Shown piece by piece: positions 50,694 through 62,151 of a DNA stretch of 64,000 nt. Within the stretch, counting starts at the first letter, position 1. Every line of letters begins with the position of its first letter. Origin of the DNA: Ascidiaceihabitans donghaensis (GTDB lineage Bacteria > Pseudomonadota > Alphaproteobacteria > Rhodobacterales > Rhodobacteraceae); NCBI RefSeq assembly GCF_900302465.1, contig NZ_OMOR01000001.1, positions 682,001 through 746,000 on the forward strand, in the 5' to 3' direction. The notes beneath the pieces are model-generated. The model was given only the letters and a program-made list of their open reading frames with translations. It searched no databases and was not told the origin of the DNA. The translations under genes and the position numbers were made by a program.

Positions 50694-52700
50694 ATGAGCC
50701 TGCCCCCCGGATTCCTTGACGAACTGCGTACACGCTTAAGCTTGTCCCAAGTGGTCGGGCGTAAAGTCATGTGGGACCCACGCAAGTCCAACCAAGGCAA
50801 AGGCGATATGTGGGCCCCGTGCCCCTTCCATCAGGAAAAAAGTGCTTCTTTTCATGTAGATGATCGCAAGGGCTTTTACTATTGCTTTGGATGTCACGCC
50901 AAAGGAGATGCCATTTCCTTTGTGCGCGAAACGGAAAATGTGGGCTTCATGGAGGCGGTTCAAATTCTGGCGGGCGAAGCTGGAATGCCCATGCCTGAAC
51001 GCGACCCCAAGGCTCAGGAAAAATCCGATCACCGCACGGAATTGGCCGATGTCATGGAACAGGCGGTAAAATTCTTCCGCATGTCTTTGAACACAGGTGC
51101 CGCAACCGACGCGCGCAACTATCTGGACCGGCGCGGTTTGAACGCTGAAGCGCAGGCGCGTTGGGAAATCGGATTTGCAGCTGATGCGTGGCAAGGGCTT
51201 TGGGATCATCTGACCGCCAAAGGTGTCTCCCCCGATCTTATTCTGGCCGCGGGTTTGGCGAAACCCAGCCAGAAAGGTGGCAAGCCTTACGACACCTTTC
51301 GTGGCCGCATCATGTTTCCAATCCGTGACGCACGTGGCCGGTGTACCGCTTTTGGCGGTCGCGCTATGGACCCGAATGACAATGCGAAATACCTGAACTC
51401 ACCCGAAACAGAGCTTTTTGACAAAGGTCGCAGCCTGTACAATCACGGGCCCGCGCGAACTGCTGCAGGCAAAGGTCAACCGTTGATTGTCGCAGAAGGG
51501 TACATGGATGTGATTGCCTTGGCTGAATACGGCTTTGGGGCAAGTGTTGCCCCCCTGGGCACGGCCATCACGGAAAACCAGTTGCAGATGATGTGGCGCA
51601 TTGCCCCCGAACCGATCATTGCGCTGGATGGCGATACGGCCGGTTTGCGCGCGGCCATGCGGTTGATCGATTTGGCTTTGCCATTGCTGGAAGCGGGACA
51701 GTCTTTGCGGTTTGCCATCATGCCAGACGGTCGGGACCCCGATGATCTGCTTAAGGCCCATGGTGCGCCTGCGCTGCAAAAGCTGTTGGATGAGGCCATG
51801 CCGATGGTCAACCTGCTGTGGCAGCGCGAAACCGAAGGCAAAGTCTTTGACAGCCCAGAGCGCAAAGCGGGGCTGGACAAAGCGCTGCGTGAAAAGATCA
51901 AACTGATCAAAGACCCGTCCATCCGAGGACATTACGGGCAAGCGATCAAAGACATGCGTTGGGACTTGTTCAGCCCCAAACGCGGCAACAGCGGTGGGGC
52001 ACCGCGTGGCGGCAAAGGCGGCTTTTCCGGCAAAGGGTTCGGCCGCAAGGGCGCTGGTGCCAACACGTGGGAACAGACCCACAGTTTTATGCCAACGACC
52101 AAATCGTCAGCTTTGGTTGGCCGCGCACAAGATGACACGATTGATGCGCATTTGCGTGAAGCTGTTATTTTGGCCGCGCTGATCACGACCCCAGCTGTGA
52201 TCGAGGATTTTGAGACTGGCATCGAAAATATGCTGTGTCGTGATGAGGATCACCGCATCTTGCGGGACGTGATTCTGCGCTGTGTCGGGCGGGATGCAGA
52301 GGTGTTGCGTGAAAATATATACAGCGCACTGGGGCCGGATGCCCTTGATAATCTTCTGAATGCCAGCCATGTCGCAATCGTCCCGTGCATCCGAACACCC
52401 GGCGATGTTGAAAAGGCCCGTTTGACCGTGGCCGAGGAACTCGCGAAACTTGAAGCGGCCCGTGGACTGGACGCAGAGATTGCCGATGCGGCAGAAGATT
52501 TAACGGGCGTGGCCGATGAAGGGGTCACATGGCGGCTCAGCCAGGCCGCAAAAGCAGCACAACAAGCCGTGCGCAGCGACACAGAAGACAGTGGAGAATT
52601 CGATGTGGGCCAGAACGGCGCCCGCATCAGCCGCGATGAACGCAGCGCCTTTGAAACGCTGATGGATTCGATTCGGTTTTCAAAATCCGGCCCGAGTTAA
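50694..52700 (+). CDS. dnaG: DNA primase
   Basis: A 668-residue primase making RNA primers for replication. The CHC2 zinc finger has Cys43, His46, Cys64 and Cys67. The TOPRIM catalytic core follows with VAEGYMDVIALAEYG near 267 and IALDGDTAG near 310. A glycine-rich linker (about 430-450) connects to the C-terminal DnaB-binding region. Length is normal for alphaproteobacteria. rpoD follows after 138 bases; this is the familiar dnaG-rpoD order. Confidence 0.96.
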   Translation: MSLPPGFLDELRTRLSLSQVVGRKVMWDPRKSNQGKGDMWAPCPFHQEKSASFHVDDRKGFYYCFGCHAKGDAISFVRETENVGFMEAVQILAGEAGMPMPERDPKAQEKSDHRTELADVMEQAVKFFRMSLNTGAATDARNYLDRRGLNAEAQARWEIGFAADAWQGLWDHLTAKGVSPDLILAAGLAKPSQKGGKPYDTFRGRIMFPIRDARGRCTAFGGRAMDPNDNAKYLNSPETELFDKGRSLYNHGPARTAAGKGQPLIVAEGYMDVIALAEYGFGASVAPLGTAITENQLQMMWRIAPEPIIALDGDTAGLRAAMRLIDLALPLLEAGQSLRFAIMPDGRDPDDLLKAHGAPALQKLLDEAMPMVNLLWQRETEGKVFDSPERKAGLDKALREKIKLIKDPSIRGHYGQAIKDMRWDLFSPKRGNSGGAPRGGKGGFSGKGFGRKGAGANTWEQTHSFMPTTKSSALVGRAQDDTIDAHLREAVILAALITTPAVIEDFETGIENMLCRDEDHRILRDVILRCVGRDAEVLRENIYSALGPDALDNLLNASHVAIVPCIRTPGDVEKARLTVAEELAKLEAARGLDAEIADAAEDLTGVADEGVTWRLSQAAKAAQQAVRSDTEDSGEFDVGQNGARISRDERSAFETLMDSIRFSKSGPS

Positions 52701-52838
52701 CGATTTTCGTGACATTTGGGTAGGTTTCCTTAGGAAAAAGACGGTAAACGGGTGGCCGAATCACCCGAAGGCGTGAATGATTCTCTAACTGATTCGATCC
52801 GCGAATCACTTGGGGCGCCCTTGTTAGGAGCATGACGT
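52701..52838 (+). other. Leader of rpoD with inverted repeats
   Basis: The gap holds a TTTCC-TTA-GGAAA palindrome near 52727, GGGTG/CACCC at 52750-52766 and GATTCG/CGAATC at 52791-52807. These could be regulator sites or 5' leader hairpins of rpoD. The ribosome site AGGAG at about 52826 is clear. I see no certain promoter. Confidence 0.4.
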
Positions 52839-54824
<1,986 letters not shown>

Positions 54825-54857
54825 CTGCACGTATATCTGAAGGTCTGCGACACATTG

Positions 54858-54886
54858 GCGTCGTCTCTGTAAAGAGGCGGCGCTTT
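54858..54886 (+). terminator. Terminator after rpoD with GTAA tetraloop
   Basis: GCGTCGTCTCT (54858-54868) pairs with AGAGGCGGCGC (54873-54883), with two G-U pairs in RNA, a GTAA loop of the stable GNRA type, then TTTG. It lies 33 bases past the rpoD stop. Confidence 0.7.
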
Positions 54887-54902
54887 GTCATATATTGGGT
54901 GT

Positions 54903-55352
54903 ATGGAAAACCCGCGCTCTACCCTTCCTGATGCTTTGGCTGTGGAACTGGCCGGCAGCGACCTGATCGTCTTTGATGCAGAATGCGTTTTGTGCTCCGG
55001 CTTTTTCCGCTTCATGTATCGACGCAATGACTCATTCAATTTTGCGACAGCACAGTCGCCGTTGGGGCAACGGCTTTATGCGGCGCTTAATCTGGCGCTT
55101 ACGGATTTCGAAACCAATCTGGTGATTGTAGACGGGCAAATCCATCAGGAGCTGGACGCCTTTTCGATGGCTATGCAGGAATTGAATTGGCCTTGGAAAG
55201 CGTTGGGTGTCGCACGTTTTCTGCCTGCTTGGATCAAATCCCCCCTGTACAAAACCATACGCCGCAACAGATTTCGGGTGTTCGGGCGGTACGACACCTG
55301 CATGGTTCCAGATGCTGAACTGCGCGCACGGTTTTTGAAAAACGGGTTTTGA
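54903..55352 (+). CDS. DCC-family thiol-disulfide oxidoreductase
   Basis: A 149-residue DUF393 protein. The DCC motif is Asp25-x-x-Cys28-x-x-Cys31 in FDAECVLCSGFF, placed after the first beta strand as in thioredoxin-like folds. The remainder (SPLGQRLYAALNLAL, VARFLPAWIKSPLYKTI) is typical of the family. The redox partner is unknown. I chose ATG at 54903; a TTG six codons earlier is possible. It directly follows the rpoD terminator. Confidence 0.88.
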   Translation: MENPRSTLPDALAVELAGSDLIVFDAECVLCSGFFRFMYRRNDSFNFATAQSPLGQRLYAALNLALTDFETNLVIVDGQIHQELDAFSMAMQELNWPWKALGVARFLPAWIKSPLYKTIRRNRFRVFGRYDTCMVPDAELRARFLKNGF

Positions 55353-55422
55353 CCCACTGCCTCGTGATTTGGGCGTGAATAAAACTCGCCCTATATGTGT
55401 TAAAGATGCAAAGGATACAGTC

Positions 55423-55827
55423 ATGCCGTTAAGATACCTAGCTGCTGCAATACTTGCCCTTGCCCCTCTGAATGCGGGGGCGAACGGGTTTTATTTTGAC
55501 CCCGGCCTGACAGTGAACCCCGTGTCCGCGACCCAGTTTGAAGTCATTGAAGCCCGCGGAGAGGGGGCGCGTGGCATGTGGTGTGCCGCCGCGCGGTATG
55601 CTGTCTATACGTTGGGTCAGGACAAAGGGCGCCTTTATGTGGATACGCCGCGCGGCCCAAGCGTGACCCAAAATTCTGGAAAGGGTGTCGTGTTCACCAC
55701 GCAGGCGCCAGAAAACCCAACGCAAAGTGTGTCTGTGACAGTGCGTCGCGCCGGTGCCAGTTTGCCGGTCATCCATGCGCTGCAGTTTTGCCGCGATTAC
55801 GATGTATTTCCGGACAACAATTTTTAA
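55423..55827 (+). CDS. Secreted two-cysteine protein, first of three tandem paralogues
   Basis: A 134-residue protein with a signal peptide (residues 1-20). The mature part has Cys54 in GARGMWCAAARYA and Cys123 in LQFCRDYD. Between them come YVDTPRG and GKGVVFTT. The same plan recurs in the next two genes. I do not recognise a named family; a small disulfide-bonded periplasmic domain is likely. The first start with a normal signal peptide is ATG 55423. Confidence 0.8.
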   Translation: MPLRYLAAAILALAPLNAGANGFYFDPGLTVNPVSATQFEVIEARGEGARGMWCAAARYAVYTLGQDKGRLYVDTPRGPSVTQNSGKGVVFTTQAPENPTQSVSVTVRRAGASLPVIHALQFCRDYDVFPDNNF

Positions 55828-55847
55828 ACTTCGAAAGGTCTAAACAA

Positions 55848-56243
55848 ATGAAGACAGTTCTATCAGTTCTCATCGCGACAGCGCTTTTTGCCGTTCCCGT
55901 TCAGGCCCAGACGTTTCGGGCCGAAAACCGCGTGGTGGTGACACCCGCGCAAGGCAACACCTTCAGTATTTCCAATGGCGAAGGCCAAGGGGCGCGCGGG
56001 ATGTGGTGTGCCGCCTCTGATTACGCACAGGATGTTTTGGGGGCGCGGGGCAGTGAACGCCTTGTCGTGGATCAAGCACGCACTTCGAAACGCGGTCCGG
56101 TGGTGTTCGCGCTCAAAGGCCGTGATGGCAGCAGTGGATCGGTTTTGATCGTTGGCAGTTCGTTGCGCAGCGTTGGCAGCAGCTTGTCTGTTAACCACGC
56201 CTATCAATTCTGCCACGATGCCCGGATTATTAACTCGCGGTAA
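55848..56243 (+). CDS. Secreted two-cysteine protein, second of three tandem paralogues
   Basis: A 131-residue protein with a signal peptide (cleavage after VQA, residue 20). Cys54 lies in GARGMWCAASDYA, identical over the first eight residues to the upstream paralogue, and Cys122 in YQFCHDAR. The middle segment has RGPVVFALKG. The ATG is 20 bases after the first gene, with AAAGG upstream. A longer frame opening inside the first gene is not credible. Confidence 0.8.
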   Translation: MKTVLSVLIATALFAVPVQAQTFRAENRVVVTPAQGNTFSISNGEGQGARGMWCAASDYAQDVLGARGSERLVVDQARTSKRGPVVFALKGRDGSSGSVLIVGSSLRSVGSSLSVNHAYQFCHDARIINSR

Positions 56244-56311
56244 CAGGTGCGGGAACTGTAGCGTGACTTTTGCAAAGGATGCCCTAACTCATCGCGCAGG
56301 AGGCATTCAGC

Positions 56312-56710
56312 ATGAGATATATTCTGTTGGTACTGGCGATGAGCCCTGCAATGGGGCTTGCCGCGACTGTGGGTGAAGAAAAAAGGTTTCAGATCAATGC
56401 GTTGAACGCATCTGACTTTGAGGTCATTCAAGGCCAGAATATGGCTGCCGCAGAGTTTTGGTGTGCTGCCGCGAGCTATATTGAAAACCGTCAGGGCCTG
56501 CCTGAGACCACACGCATCTATGTGCGCAGCCCGCGGGGGGCCGCCCGGACAGCGTCAGGTCGCAAAGGCGTTGTATTTACCACAAACGGCACTTCGGTGC
56601 CAAAGGTTGAAAACGGGCTGACGCTGAAAGTGGATGCGGTTGGCCTAAGCCGAACCTCAGCTGTTGCACGGCGGTACTGCCGGGACGCATTTACGCGGTC
56701 TACAAAGTAG
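56312..56710 (+). CDS. Secreted two-cysteine protein, third of three tandem paralogues
   Basis: A 132-residue protein with a signal peptide (cleavage after GLA, about residue 17). Cys51 lies in AAEFWCAAASYI and Cys123 in RRYCRDAF. IYVRSPRGA and RKGVVFTTN match the first paralogue more closely than the second. The ATG has GGAGG about 11 bases upstream. This gene is the most divergent around the first cysteine. Confidence 0.8.
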   Translation: MRYILLVLAMSPAMGLAATVGEEKRFQINALNASDFEVIQGQNMAAAEFWCAAASYIENRQGLPETTRIYVRSPRGAARTASGRKGVVFTTNGTSVPKVENGLTLKVDAVGLSRTSAVARRYCRDAFTRSTK

Positions 56711-56754
56711 CAGCGGCCTTGCGCCCGTTCGGCGTCGTGGACACAATGGGCGCT

Positions 56755-57168
56755 ATGCAAACCACCTTTGACGTGCCAACACAGGGCGCCGGCCTATACG
56801 AATTTACAGCAGACGTGGCCCGTTGGGTGCCACGCCGTGACGGGCTGTTGACGCTTATGGTGCAACATACGTCTGCGTCGCTGGTTATTCAGGAAAATGC
56901 CGATCCTGAAGTACAAACCGATCTACAGGCATTCTTTGCGCGGTTGGTGCCGCCTACGACAGATCCCTCCATGGCCTATCTTCAACACACTTACGAGGGG
57001 CCAGATGACATGCCTGCCCATATAAAAGCTGCAATGCTGCCTGTGTCGCTTGGCATTCCGGTCCAGAACGGTGTTTTGCGATTGGGAACATGGCAAGGCA
57101 TCTACCTTTTTGAACATCGCACGGCCCCGCATTTGCGCCGCATCGCCGCTTTTTTCGCCGGCAGCTAA
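56755..57168 (+). CDS. yjbQ: YjbQ (UPF0047) family protein
   Basis: A 137-residue protein of the YjbQ family, small trimers once linked to thiamin phosphate synthesis with no settled role. Signatures are LMVQHTSASLVIQENADPEV near residue 40, HTYEGPDDMPAHIKA near 83 and LGTWQGIYLFEHR near 110. Conserved histidines in these motifs form a metal-like site. ATG at 56755 begins MQTTFDV as in relatives; 56746 is also possible. No clear ribosome site for either. Confidence 0.88.
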   Translation: MQTTFDVPTQGAGLYEFTADVARWVPRRDGLLTLMVQHTSASLVIQENADPEVQTDLQAFFARLVPPTTDPSMAYLQHTYEGPDDMPAHIKAAMLPVSLGIPVQNGVLRLGTWQGIYLFEHRTAPHLRRIAAFFAGS

Positions 57169-57226
57169 TCCCCTATTTTGGGGGTGTATTTCCCCCCTAC
57201 CCAAATCCTAGCGGTTGGCCTATAAC

Positions 57227-57235
57227 TGTGGATAA
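57227..57235 (-). promoter_or_regulatory. Perfect DnaA box upstream of nrdR
   Basis: TGTGGATAA is the exact complement of the DnaA box TTATCCACA, 54 bases before the nrdR ATG. Together with the box upstream of smc it is one of two perfect copies I found. No NrdR box is evident. Confidence 0.55.
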
Positions 57236-57288
57236 GTGGGGCGTGAACCCCACAATCAGGCGGGACTTATAGAATAGGGGAACGGCCA

Positions 57289-57759
57289 ATGCGCTGCCCA
57301 TTTTGTGGAAATATTGATACTCAAGTAAAAGACAGTCGCCCAGCGGAGGATCACGTTTCGATCCGGCGGCGGCGGTTTTGCCCTGCATGTGGCGGGCGCT
57401 TCACCACCTATGAACGCGTGCAATTGCGCGATTTGGTTGTGATCAAAACCAATGGAAAACGCGAAGATTTTGATCGCGATAAACTGGAACGCTCCATCCG
57501 GATCTCCATGCAAAAGCGGCCAATCGATCCGGAACGGATTGATCAGATGATCTCGGGTATCGTGCGGCGCTTGGAAAGCATGGGCGAAACAGACATCGGG
57601 TCCAAGCAAATCGGCGAGATCGTGATGGAAGCGCTGAACCGCATCGACACGGTCGCATATGTGCGTTTTGCAAGCGTCTACAAGAACTTTCAGGCGGCTG
57701 ACGACTTTGACAAGTTCGTCGCAGAACTGCGCCCACCTGAAACGTCCGCGGACGAGTGA
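57289..57759 (+). CDS. nrdR: Transcriptional repressor NrdR
   Basis: A 156-residue nucleotide-sensing repressor of ribonucleotide reductase genes. A zinc ribbon with Cys3, Cys6, Cys31 and Cys34 precedes an ATP-cone ([20 protein letters not shown], and [13 protein letters not shown] near the end). Length is standard. The stop overlaps ribD (GTGA), a common nrdR-ribD coupling. Confidence 0.96.
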   Translation: MRCPFCGNIDTQVKDSRPAEDHVSIRRRRFCPACGGRFTTYERVQLRDLVVIKTNGKREDFDRDKLERSIRISMQKRPIDPERIDQMISGIVRRLESMGETDIGSKQIGEIVMEALNRIDTVAYVRFASVYKNFQAADDFDKFVAELRPPETSADE

Positions 57760-58850
57760 CGCAAGCCTCCGACACACGCTACATGGCGCTGGCCCTGTCT
57801 TTGGGGCGGCGCGGACAAGGACGCACATGGCCGAACCCGGCTGTGGGCTGCGTTATTGTGTCTGGCGGGCGGATCGTCGGGCGCGGCTGGACACAACAGG
57901 GCGGCGTGCCCCATGCGGAACCCATGGCCTTGGCCCAAGCCGGTAGTGCGGCGCACGGTGCAGATGTTTTTGTGACGTTGGAACCCTGTGCACACCACGG
58001 CAGAACGCCCCCCTGCGCGCAGGCTTTGATTGATGCGGGTGTCGCCCGTGTTGTGATGGCCATTCCTGACAGTGACCCACGTGTCGATGGGTTGGGCGCT
58101 CAGATGTTGCGTGACGCAGGGATTGTTGTTGAAACAGGACTTTTGGGGGATCAGGCGTTTGCCGATCACGACGGCTTTTTACGCCGTACAGTGATGGGCC
58201 GCCCTATGGTGACGCTGAAACTGGCTTCCAGCGTTGACGGGCGTATTGCCACAGCATCAGGCGAAAGCCAGTGGATCACAGGGGCGCAGTCACGCCGCAT
58301 GGTGCATGTGATGCGGGCCCGTCATGATGCAGTGATGGTCGGGGGTGGTACTGCACGCCATGACGATCCGTCGTTGACAGTGCGTGATATGGGGGTGGAT
58401 TACCAACCCACGCGTGTGGTCATTTCGCGCCGCCTTGACCTGCCCTTGATGGGAACGCTGGCGCGGACTGCCAAGGAAACACCGTTGATCTTGTGCCACG
58501 GCAAAGATGCAGACAAGACGCTGCAACGCACGTGGGCGGATTTGGGGGCCACGCTGTTGTCGTGTCGCGCGTCAGGCACGCAGCTGGATATGGACGATGC
58601 CATGGCACAATTGGGTGGGCATGGGCTGACCCGCGTGTTTTGTGAAGGTGGCAGTGCGTTGGCCGCAACGCTGATCGAAAATGATCTGGTGGACCGCCTT
58701 ATCACCTTCACTGCAGGCATGACGATCGGGGCTGAAGGCCTTCCGAACATGGGGGCTTTGGGGCTGGCGCATCTACAAGAGGCCCGCAGGTTTACCCTAA
58801 GCGGTACGCAAATGATTGGTCCCGACACAGTCACGACTTGGGTGCGTTGA
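57756..58850 (+). CDS. ribD: Bifunctional riboflavin deaminase/reductase
   Basis: A 364-residue enzyme for the second and third riboflavin steps. The N-terminal deaminase has zinc ligands in [11 protein letters not shown] near residue 52 and [16 protein letters not shown] near 79. The C-terminal reductase begins [15 protein letters not shown] near 153 and has [15 protein letters not shown] near 188 and [17 protein letters not shown] at 57756 overlaps the nrdR stop. The next riboflavin gene, ribE, is 4.8 kb away beyond three capsule genes. Confidence 0.95.
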   Translation: MTQASDTRYMALALSLGRRGQGRTWPNPAVGCVIVSGGRIVGRGWTQQGGVPHAEPMALAQAGSAAHGADVFVTLEPCAHHGRTPPCAQALIDAGVARVVMAIPDSDPRVDGLGAQMLRDAGIVVETGLLGDQAFADHDGFLRRTVMGRPMVTLKLASSVDGRIATASGESQWITGAQSRRMVHVMRARHDAVMVGGGTARHDDPSLTVRDMGVDYQPTRVVISRRLDLPLMGTLARTAKETPLILCHGKDADKTLQRTWADLGATLLSCRASGTQLDMDDAMAQLGGHGLTRVFCEGGSALAATLIENDLVDRLITFTAGMTIGAEGLPNMGALGLAHLQEARRFTLSGTQMIGPDTVTTWVR

Positions 58851-58855
58851 TCCGG

Positions 58856-60880
58856 TTACTTTCGCCAAAGATAGGCATAAGACGCAAACGCGCCTTGGGC
58901 CTTTGCCAGCAGCCTGTGCGCTATCCCCGGTTTTGGAATGCCCCCTGACGCCAAACGATCCAGAGCGACTTCGACGGGGCACGGCAATTCGGTCTTTGGA
59001 TCATAGTAACGCGGATAATCTATCAGAGTCGCATGAACCAACCCGGCAAGTGACACGTCCTGACGGCGGCGCGGTGGGATGTCACCCAAATCTTCAGTCA
59101 GCCCCCAACCTGCGTAAAATGGTGCACCGGTCGTGACGACATGGACGCCGCGCAAAAGGGCCTCAAAACCGGTGAGCGATGTCATCGTCCAAAGTTCCTG
59201 CACCTCGTCCAGCAGCGCTGCGATGTCGCCTCGCGGCACAACAACATCCGCTACGCTTTGGGCATCGCATACGCCGCTGCGCAGGCCAGCCTCAACATCG
59301 GGGTGCGGTTTATAGATCAGGACCGCATCTGGCCGCGCGTTACGGGCTTTGCGCAACAATGCGGCGTTGGTGTTGATGGCCCCTGCGCCCGTCTGAATTG
59401 ACGCGTCGTCCTCGACTTGGCCCACCACCAGCACGCGCTGGCCTTGGGGCAGTTCAGGTACAGTGCCTGCAAGGTTGTATTTGCTGAGTTTGAGCTGCGT
59501 GATTTTCCGAAGTATCGCCTCTGCGCGGTCGCGTTGATCGGGGCGCAAGTCGCGGCGCGTTTGTATCCATTTTTCCAAACGGCTTGGCTTCTTCGGGTCG
59601 TAGTAAATACCCAAATCGTCTGTGACCAGTGACAGTGCGGGAACCAATTGGGCACCCAGCCCCCGTGACCTTAAGAAACCGTCTTCCACTTTTGTTGCGG
59701 CGTCATGACCGACTTGCGCTTTGCCCGCCCAAACCATCCATGGACGACCAGCTTGTCGGGCTTGGGCAGGATCGTCCTGAAAGATCAATTTCTTATGAGA
59801 TCCGAAAACCTTTTGCAGGGGTGCACGTTTCCAAAGTCGCATGCCGCTGGCCACCCAGCCCAAGCGATCCGCTTGCCACGAACGGGTTTGGGCCGCGAGG
59901 CTTTCACAAGCGGTTTCAGGTGACGCCAATGTGTCGTGGTAAGGGTCGAACCACTTCGGATAAAGCATCATTGCGCCTGCAAAAAGCTGTGCGCGGGTCA
60001 GCTTGCGTTGACGGCGTTGTACTGGAAATTCGTCCACCGTCAGCCCCCAACCTGCGTAGAACGGTTGCCCGAAAACGCGCGGTTTGTGGCCGGCAAAAAT
60101 GGCTTCAAAGCCCATTTGCGACGATACGGTGTAAACTGCGCGGGCATTGTCGAACAAAGCCCAAGGGCTGATGGGGTCCGTGCACATCTTGACACGCACG
60201 TTGCAGTCTTCGTCGCGAAAGTAGCCTGTGCGCAGACCCTGCGTTGTCTCGGGGTGGGCTTTGATGATGATTTTTGCGCCCGGATGTTCGTCTTGGGCGA
60301 CAAACAGCATTTCCAAAAACCGGTTGCGATCGGCACCACAGGCGCGCACTGATGCGTCATCATAGGTTTGATCAATCACCAGCACGTAACCCGGGGCGGG
60401 GGGGGCAATCTCGGGGTCATACCCGGTGTATTTGGTCAATCCGGCGTCACGCGACCGCGCAATCAAACCTCGTGCCCGATTTAGCAGTGCAGTGTCATCC
60501 AACGGGTGAGAGGCGAGAATGTCTTCCAAATCGGAGGGCTTCGAGGGGTCAAAATGCATCGCTTTGGTGTCGATCATCAACCCGAGCGGCGGCTCATTTT
60601 GTGCGCGGCCAGGGTGCAATGATCGCCAAAACGCATCCTCGACATAAACCAAAGGGGCATCGTGTTTGGCGGCCACGGACCGCCCGCGATGGGCCGTTGG
60701 GCTGTCGCCCCAAACGGCGACCGCGTCACCTTCGCGGGGCAAGCCCAATGCAATCTGATACCCCGACAATGCCAAAATGCGCCGGACACGGGCATTTTTC
60801 AAAAAACCGCCATTGTAAACGCAAAGCCGCCGCGGCCTGTCGACCCCGGCGGCTTTTGTATTTTGCGGCGTCAAAGCCAC
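58856..60880 (-). CDS. kpsC: Capsule polysaccharide transferase KpsC-like (two Kdo-transferase modules)
   Basis: A 674-residue protein with two homologous halves (about 20-325 and 345-655). Each carries a KAHPETTQGLRTGY or KPHPDVEAGLRSGV segment and a PFYAGWGLT motif, as in the double Kdo transferases that build the poly-Kdo linker of group 2-type capsules on a lipid. It begins with GTG seven bases downstream of the wza stop. The 3' end meets the ribD end with a 5-base gap. Confidence 0.9.
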   Translation of the reverse strand: MALTPQNTKAAGVDRPRRLCVYNGGFLKNARVRRILALSGYQIALGLPREGDAVAVWGDSPTAHRGRSVAAKHDAPLVYVEDAFWRSLHPGRAQNEPPLGLMIDTKAMHFDPSKPSDLEDILASHPLDDTALLNRARGLIARSRDAGLTKYTGYDPEIAPPAPGYVLVIDQTYDDASVRACGADRNRFLEMLFVAQDEHPGAKIIIKAHPETTQGLRTGYFRDEDCNVRVKMCTDPISPWALFDNARAVYTVSSQMGFEAIFAGHKPRVFGQPFYAGWGLTVDEFPVQRRQRKLTRAQLFAGAMMLYPKWFDPYHDTLASPETACESLAAQTRSWQADRLGWVASGMRLWKRAPLQKVFGSHKKLIFQDDPAQARQAGRPWMVWAGKAQVGHDAATKVEDGFLRSRGLGAQLVPALSLVTDDLGIYYDPKKPSRLEKWIQTRRDLRPDQRDRAEAILRKITQLKLSKYNLAGTVPELPQGQRVLVVGQVEDDASIQTGAGAINTNAALLRKARNARPDAVLIYKPHPDVEAGLRSGVCDAQSVADVVVPRGDIAALLDEVQELWTMTSLTGFEALLRGVHVVTTGAPFYAGWGLTEDLGDIPPRRRQDVSLAGLVHATLIDYPRYYDPKTELPCPVEVALDRLASGGIPKPGIAHRLLAKAQGAFASYAYLWRK

Positions 60881-60886
60881 GCGGCG

Positions 60887-62020
60887 TCAGTTGCCAGCAA
60901 GGCCGGTCAGCGCGTTCACGGATGTGGCGGAGCCGGTCAGAGCGGAAATCGCTTTGTTCCATTGTGTGAACGGTGCTTCGGTCACGTACAATGTGTCGCT
61001 GTCGCGGATTACAAAGTCACGGGCCATGAACATGCCGTTGGGTTGGGTCAGGTCCAAAACGTAGACCAAACGCTGTGCCCCTTGCAGGTCATCGCGTCCC
61101 ATCACGGCGTTTGCCACGACATCGGGTTCGTTGCGGAAGATAAAGATGCCTGTGGGATCAGAGGCGTTGGATTGCAGGCCGCCGACTTGTGCAATGGCCT
61201 CTAATGCGGACAGGTTTTGGCTTTCAAACGGGACTTGGGCTTGGCCACCTGTGGCGCCGAGGGCTGTGAACGACCGGCTGTCTTCTTCGACCAGAATGCG
61301 GTCACCTGCACGCAAGGCAATGTCCAGACGAGGATTGTCGAACAGGTCCTGGAACCAGATGGTGCCACGGTGTTTGCCACGAATAACAGTCACTTGGGCA
61401 ATTTCCGGTTCAATCGTCAGACCGCCGGCATTTGCCAGCATCGCGGACAACGTGCGCGTGGGACGTTCAATTGCAAACACCCCTTGGCCGCCAATTGCGC
61501 CAACCAAGGATACGGTTGCACCGTCGCCTGCAAGACGGCGCACTTCGACTTGTGGATCGGGCGTTTGGTCTTCAAGTTTGGATGTGATGATGCGGCGGAT
61601 GGCTTCGGGGGAATTGCCTGCGGCTTTGATACGTCCGGCGTATGGGATGAAGATGAAGCCGTTGCCGTCTACTTGAACTTCGTCCAGAATTGTGGCGGCC
61701 TGACCTTCGACGCCCAGCAAGGGATCATCGACGTTTTCCCAGATGGTTAGCCCCAGTGTATCGCCTGCGCGAATGGTGTCTGATCCAAGGGACGCCGCGT
61801 TTTTGAAGGCCTCGGAAAACCCCAATGCTTCGGTGACAGCCGTTGCGCGTGTCACACGGTCATTGACTGAAACCACAAAGGCATCGCCGTTGTTTTGAAC
61901 GGAGCCTGCGAAAATCTGGCGCTTGTTGGGGCCCACTTGGGGCAAACCACAAGACGCGACAACGGCCAAAGCCGCAATCATTGTGATGGGACGCGCCCAT
62001 CCAAAGCCATGAAAGGTCAC
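60887..62020 (-). CDS. Outer-membrane polysaccharide export protein (Wza/KpsD-like)
   Basis: A 377-residue lipoprotein: hydrophobic signal, lipobox VVASC with Cys24. A Poly_export domain (RAGDTLGLTIWENVDDPLL shortened, VDGNGFIFIPYAGRI) is followed by two SLBB-like domains (VSLVGAIGGQGVFAI; FIFRNEPDVVAN). It would form the capsule export channel with KpsC/KpsS products. I chose GTG at 62020, eight bases after GAGGAG; a longer TTG frame at 62041 lacks a site. Confidence 0.9.
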   Translation of the reverse strand: MTFHGFGWARPITMIAALAVVASCGLPQVGPNKRQIFAGSVQNNGDAFVVSVNDRVTRATAVTEALGFSEAFKNAASLGSDTIRAGDTLGLTIWENVDDPLLGVEGQAATILDEVQVDGNGFIFIPYAGRIKAAGNSPEAIRRIITSKLEDQTPDPQVEVRRLAGDGATVSLVGAIGGQGVFAIERPTRTLSAMLANAGGLTIEPEIAQVTVIRGKHRGTIWFQDLFDNPRLDIALRAGDRILVEEDSRSFTALGATGGQAQVPFESQNLSALEAIAQVGGLQSNASDPTGIFIFRNEPDVVANAVMGRDDLQGAQRLVYVLDLTQPNGMFMARDFVIRDSDTLYVTEAPFTQWNKAISALTGSATSVNALTGLAGN

Positions 62021-62151
62021 TGCTACGGTCTCCTCGACCAATTATCTCTGCCTCGATCCGTCCTGTGCTTTTTGAACACTTATATTCGGACGTGATTTGT
62101 TTTAACTTAGCGGTATTCCAAACGAAAATCTACCGCTAGGGGTAGTGCCTG

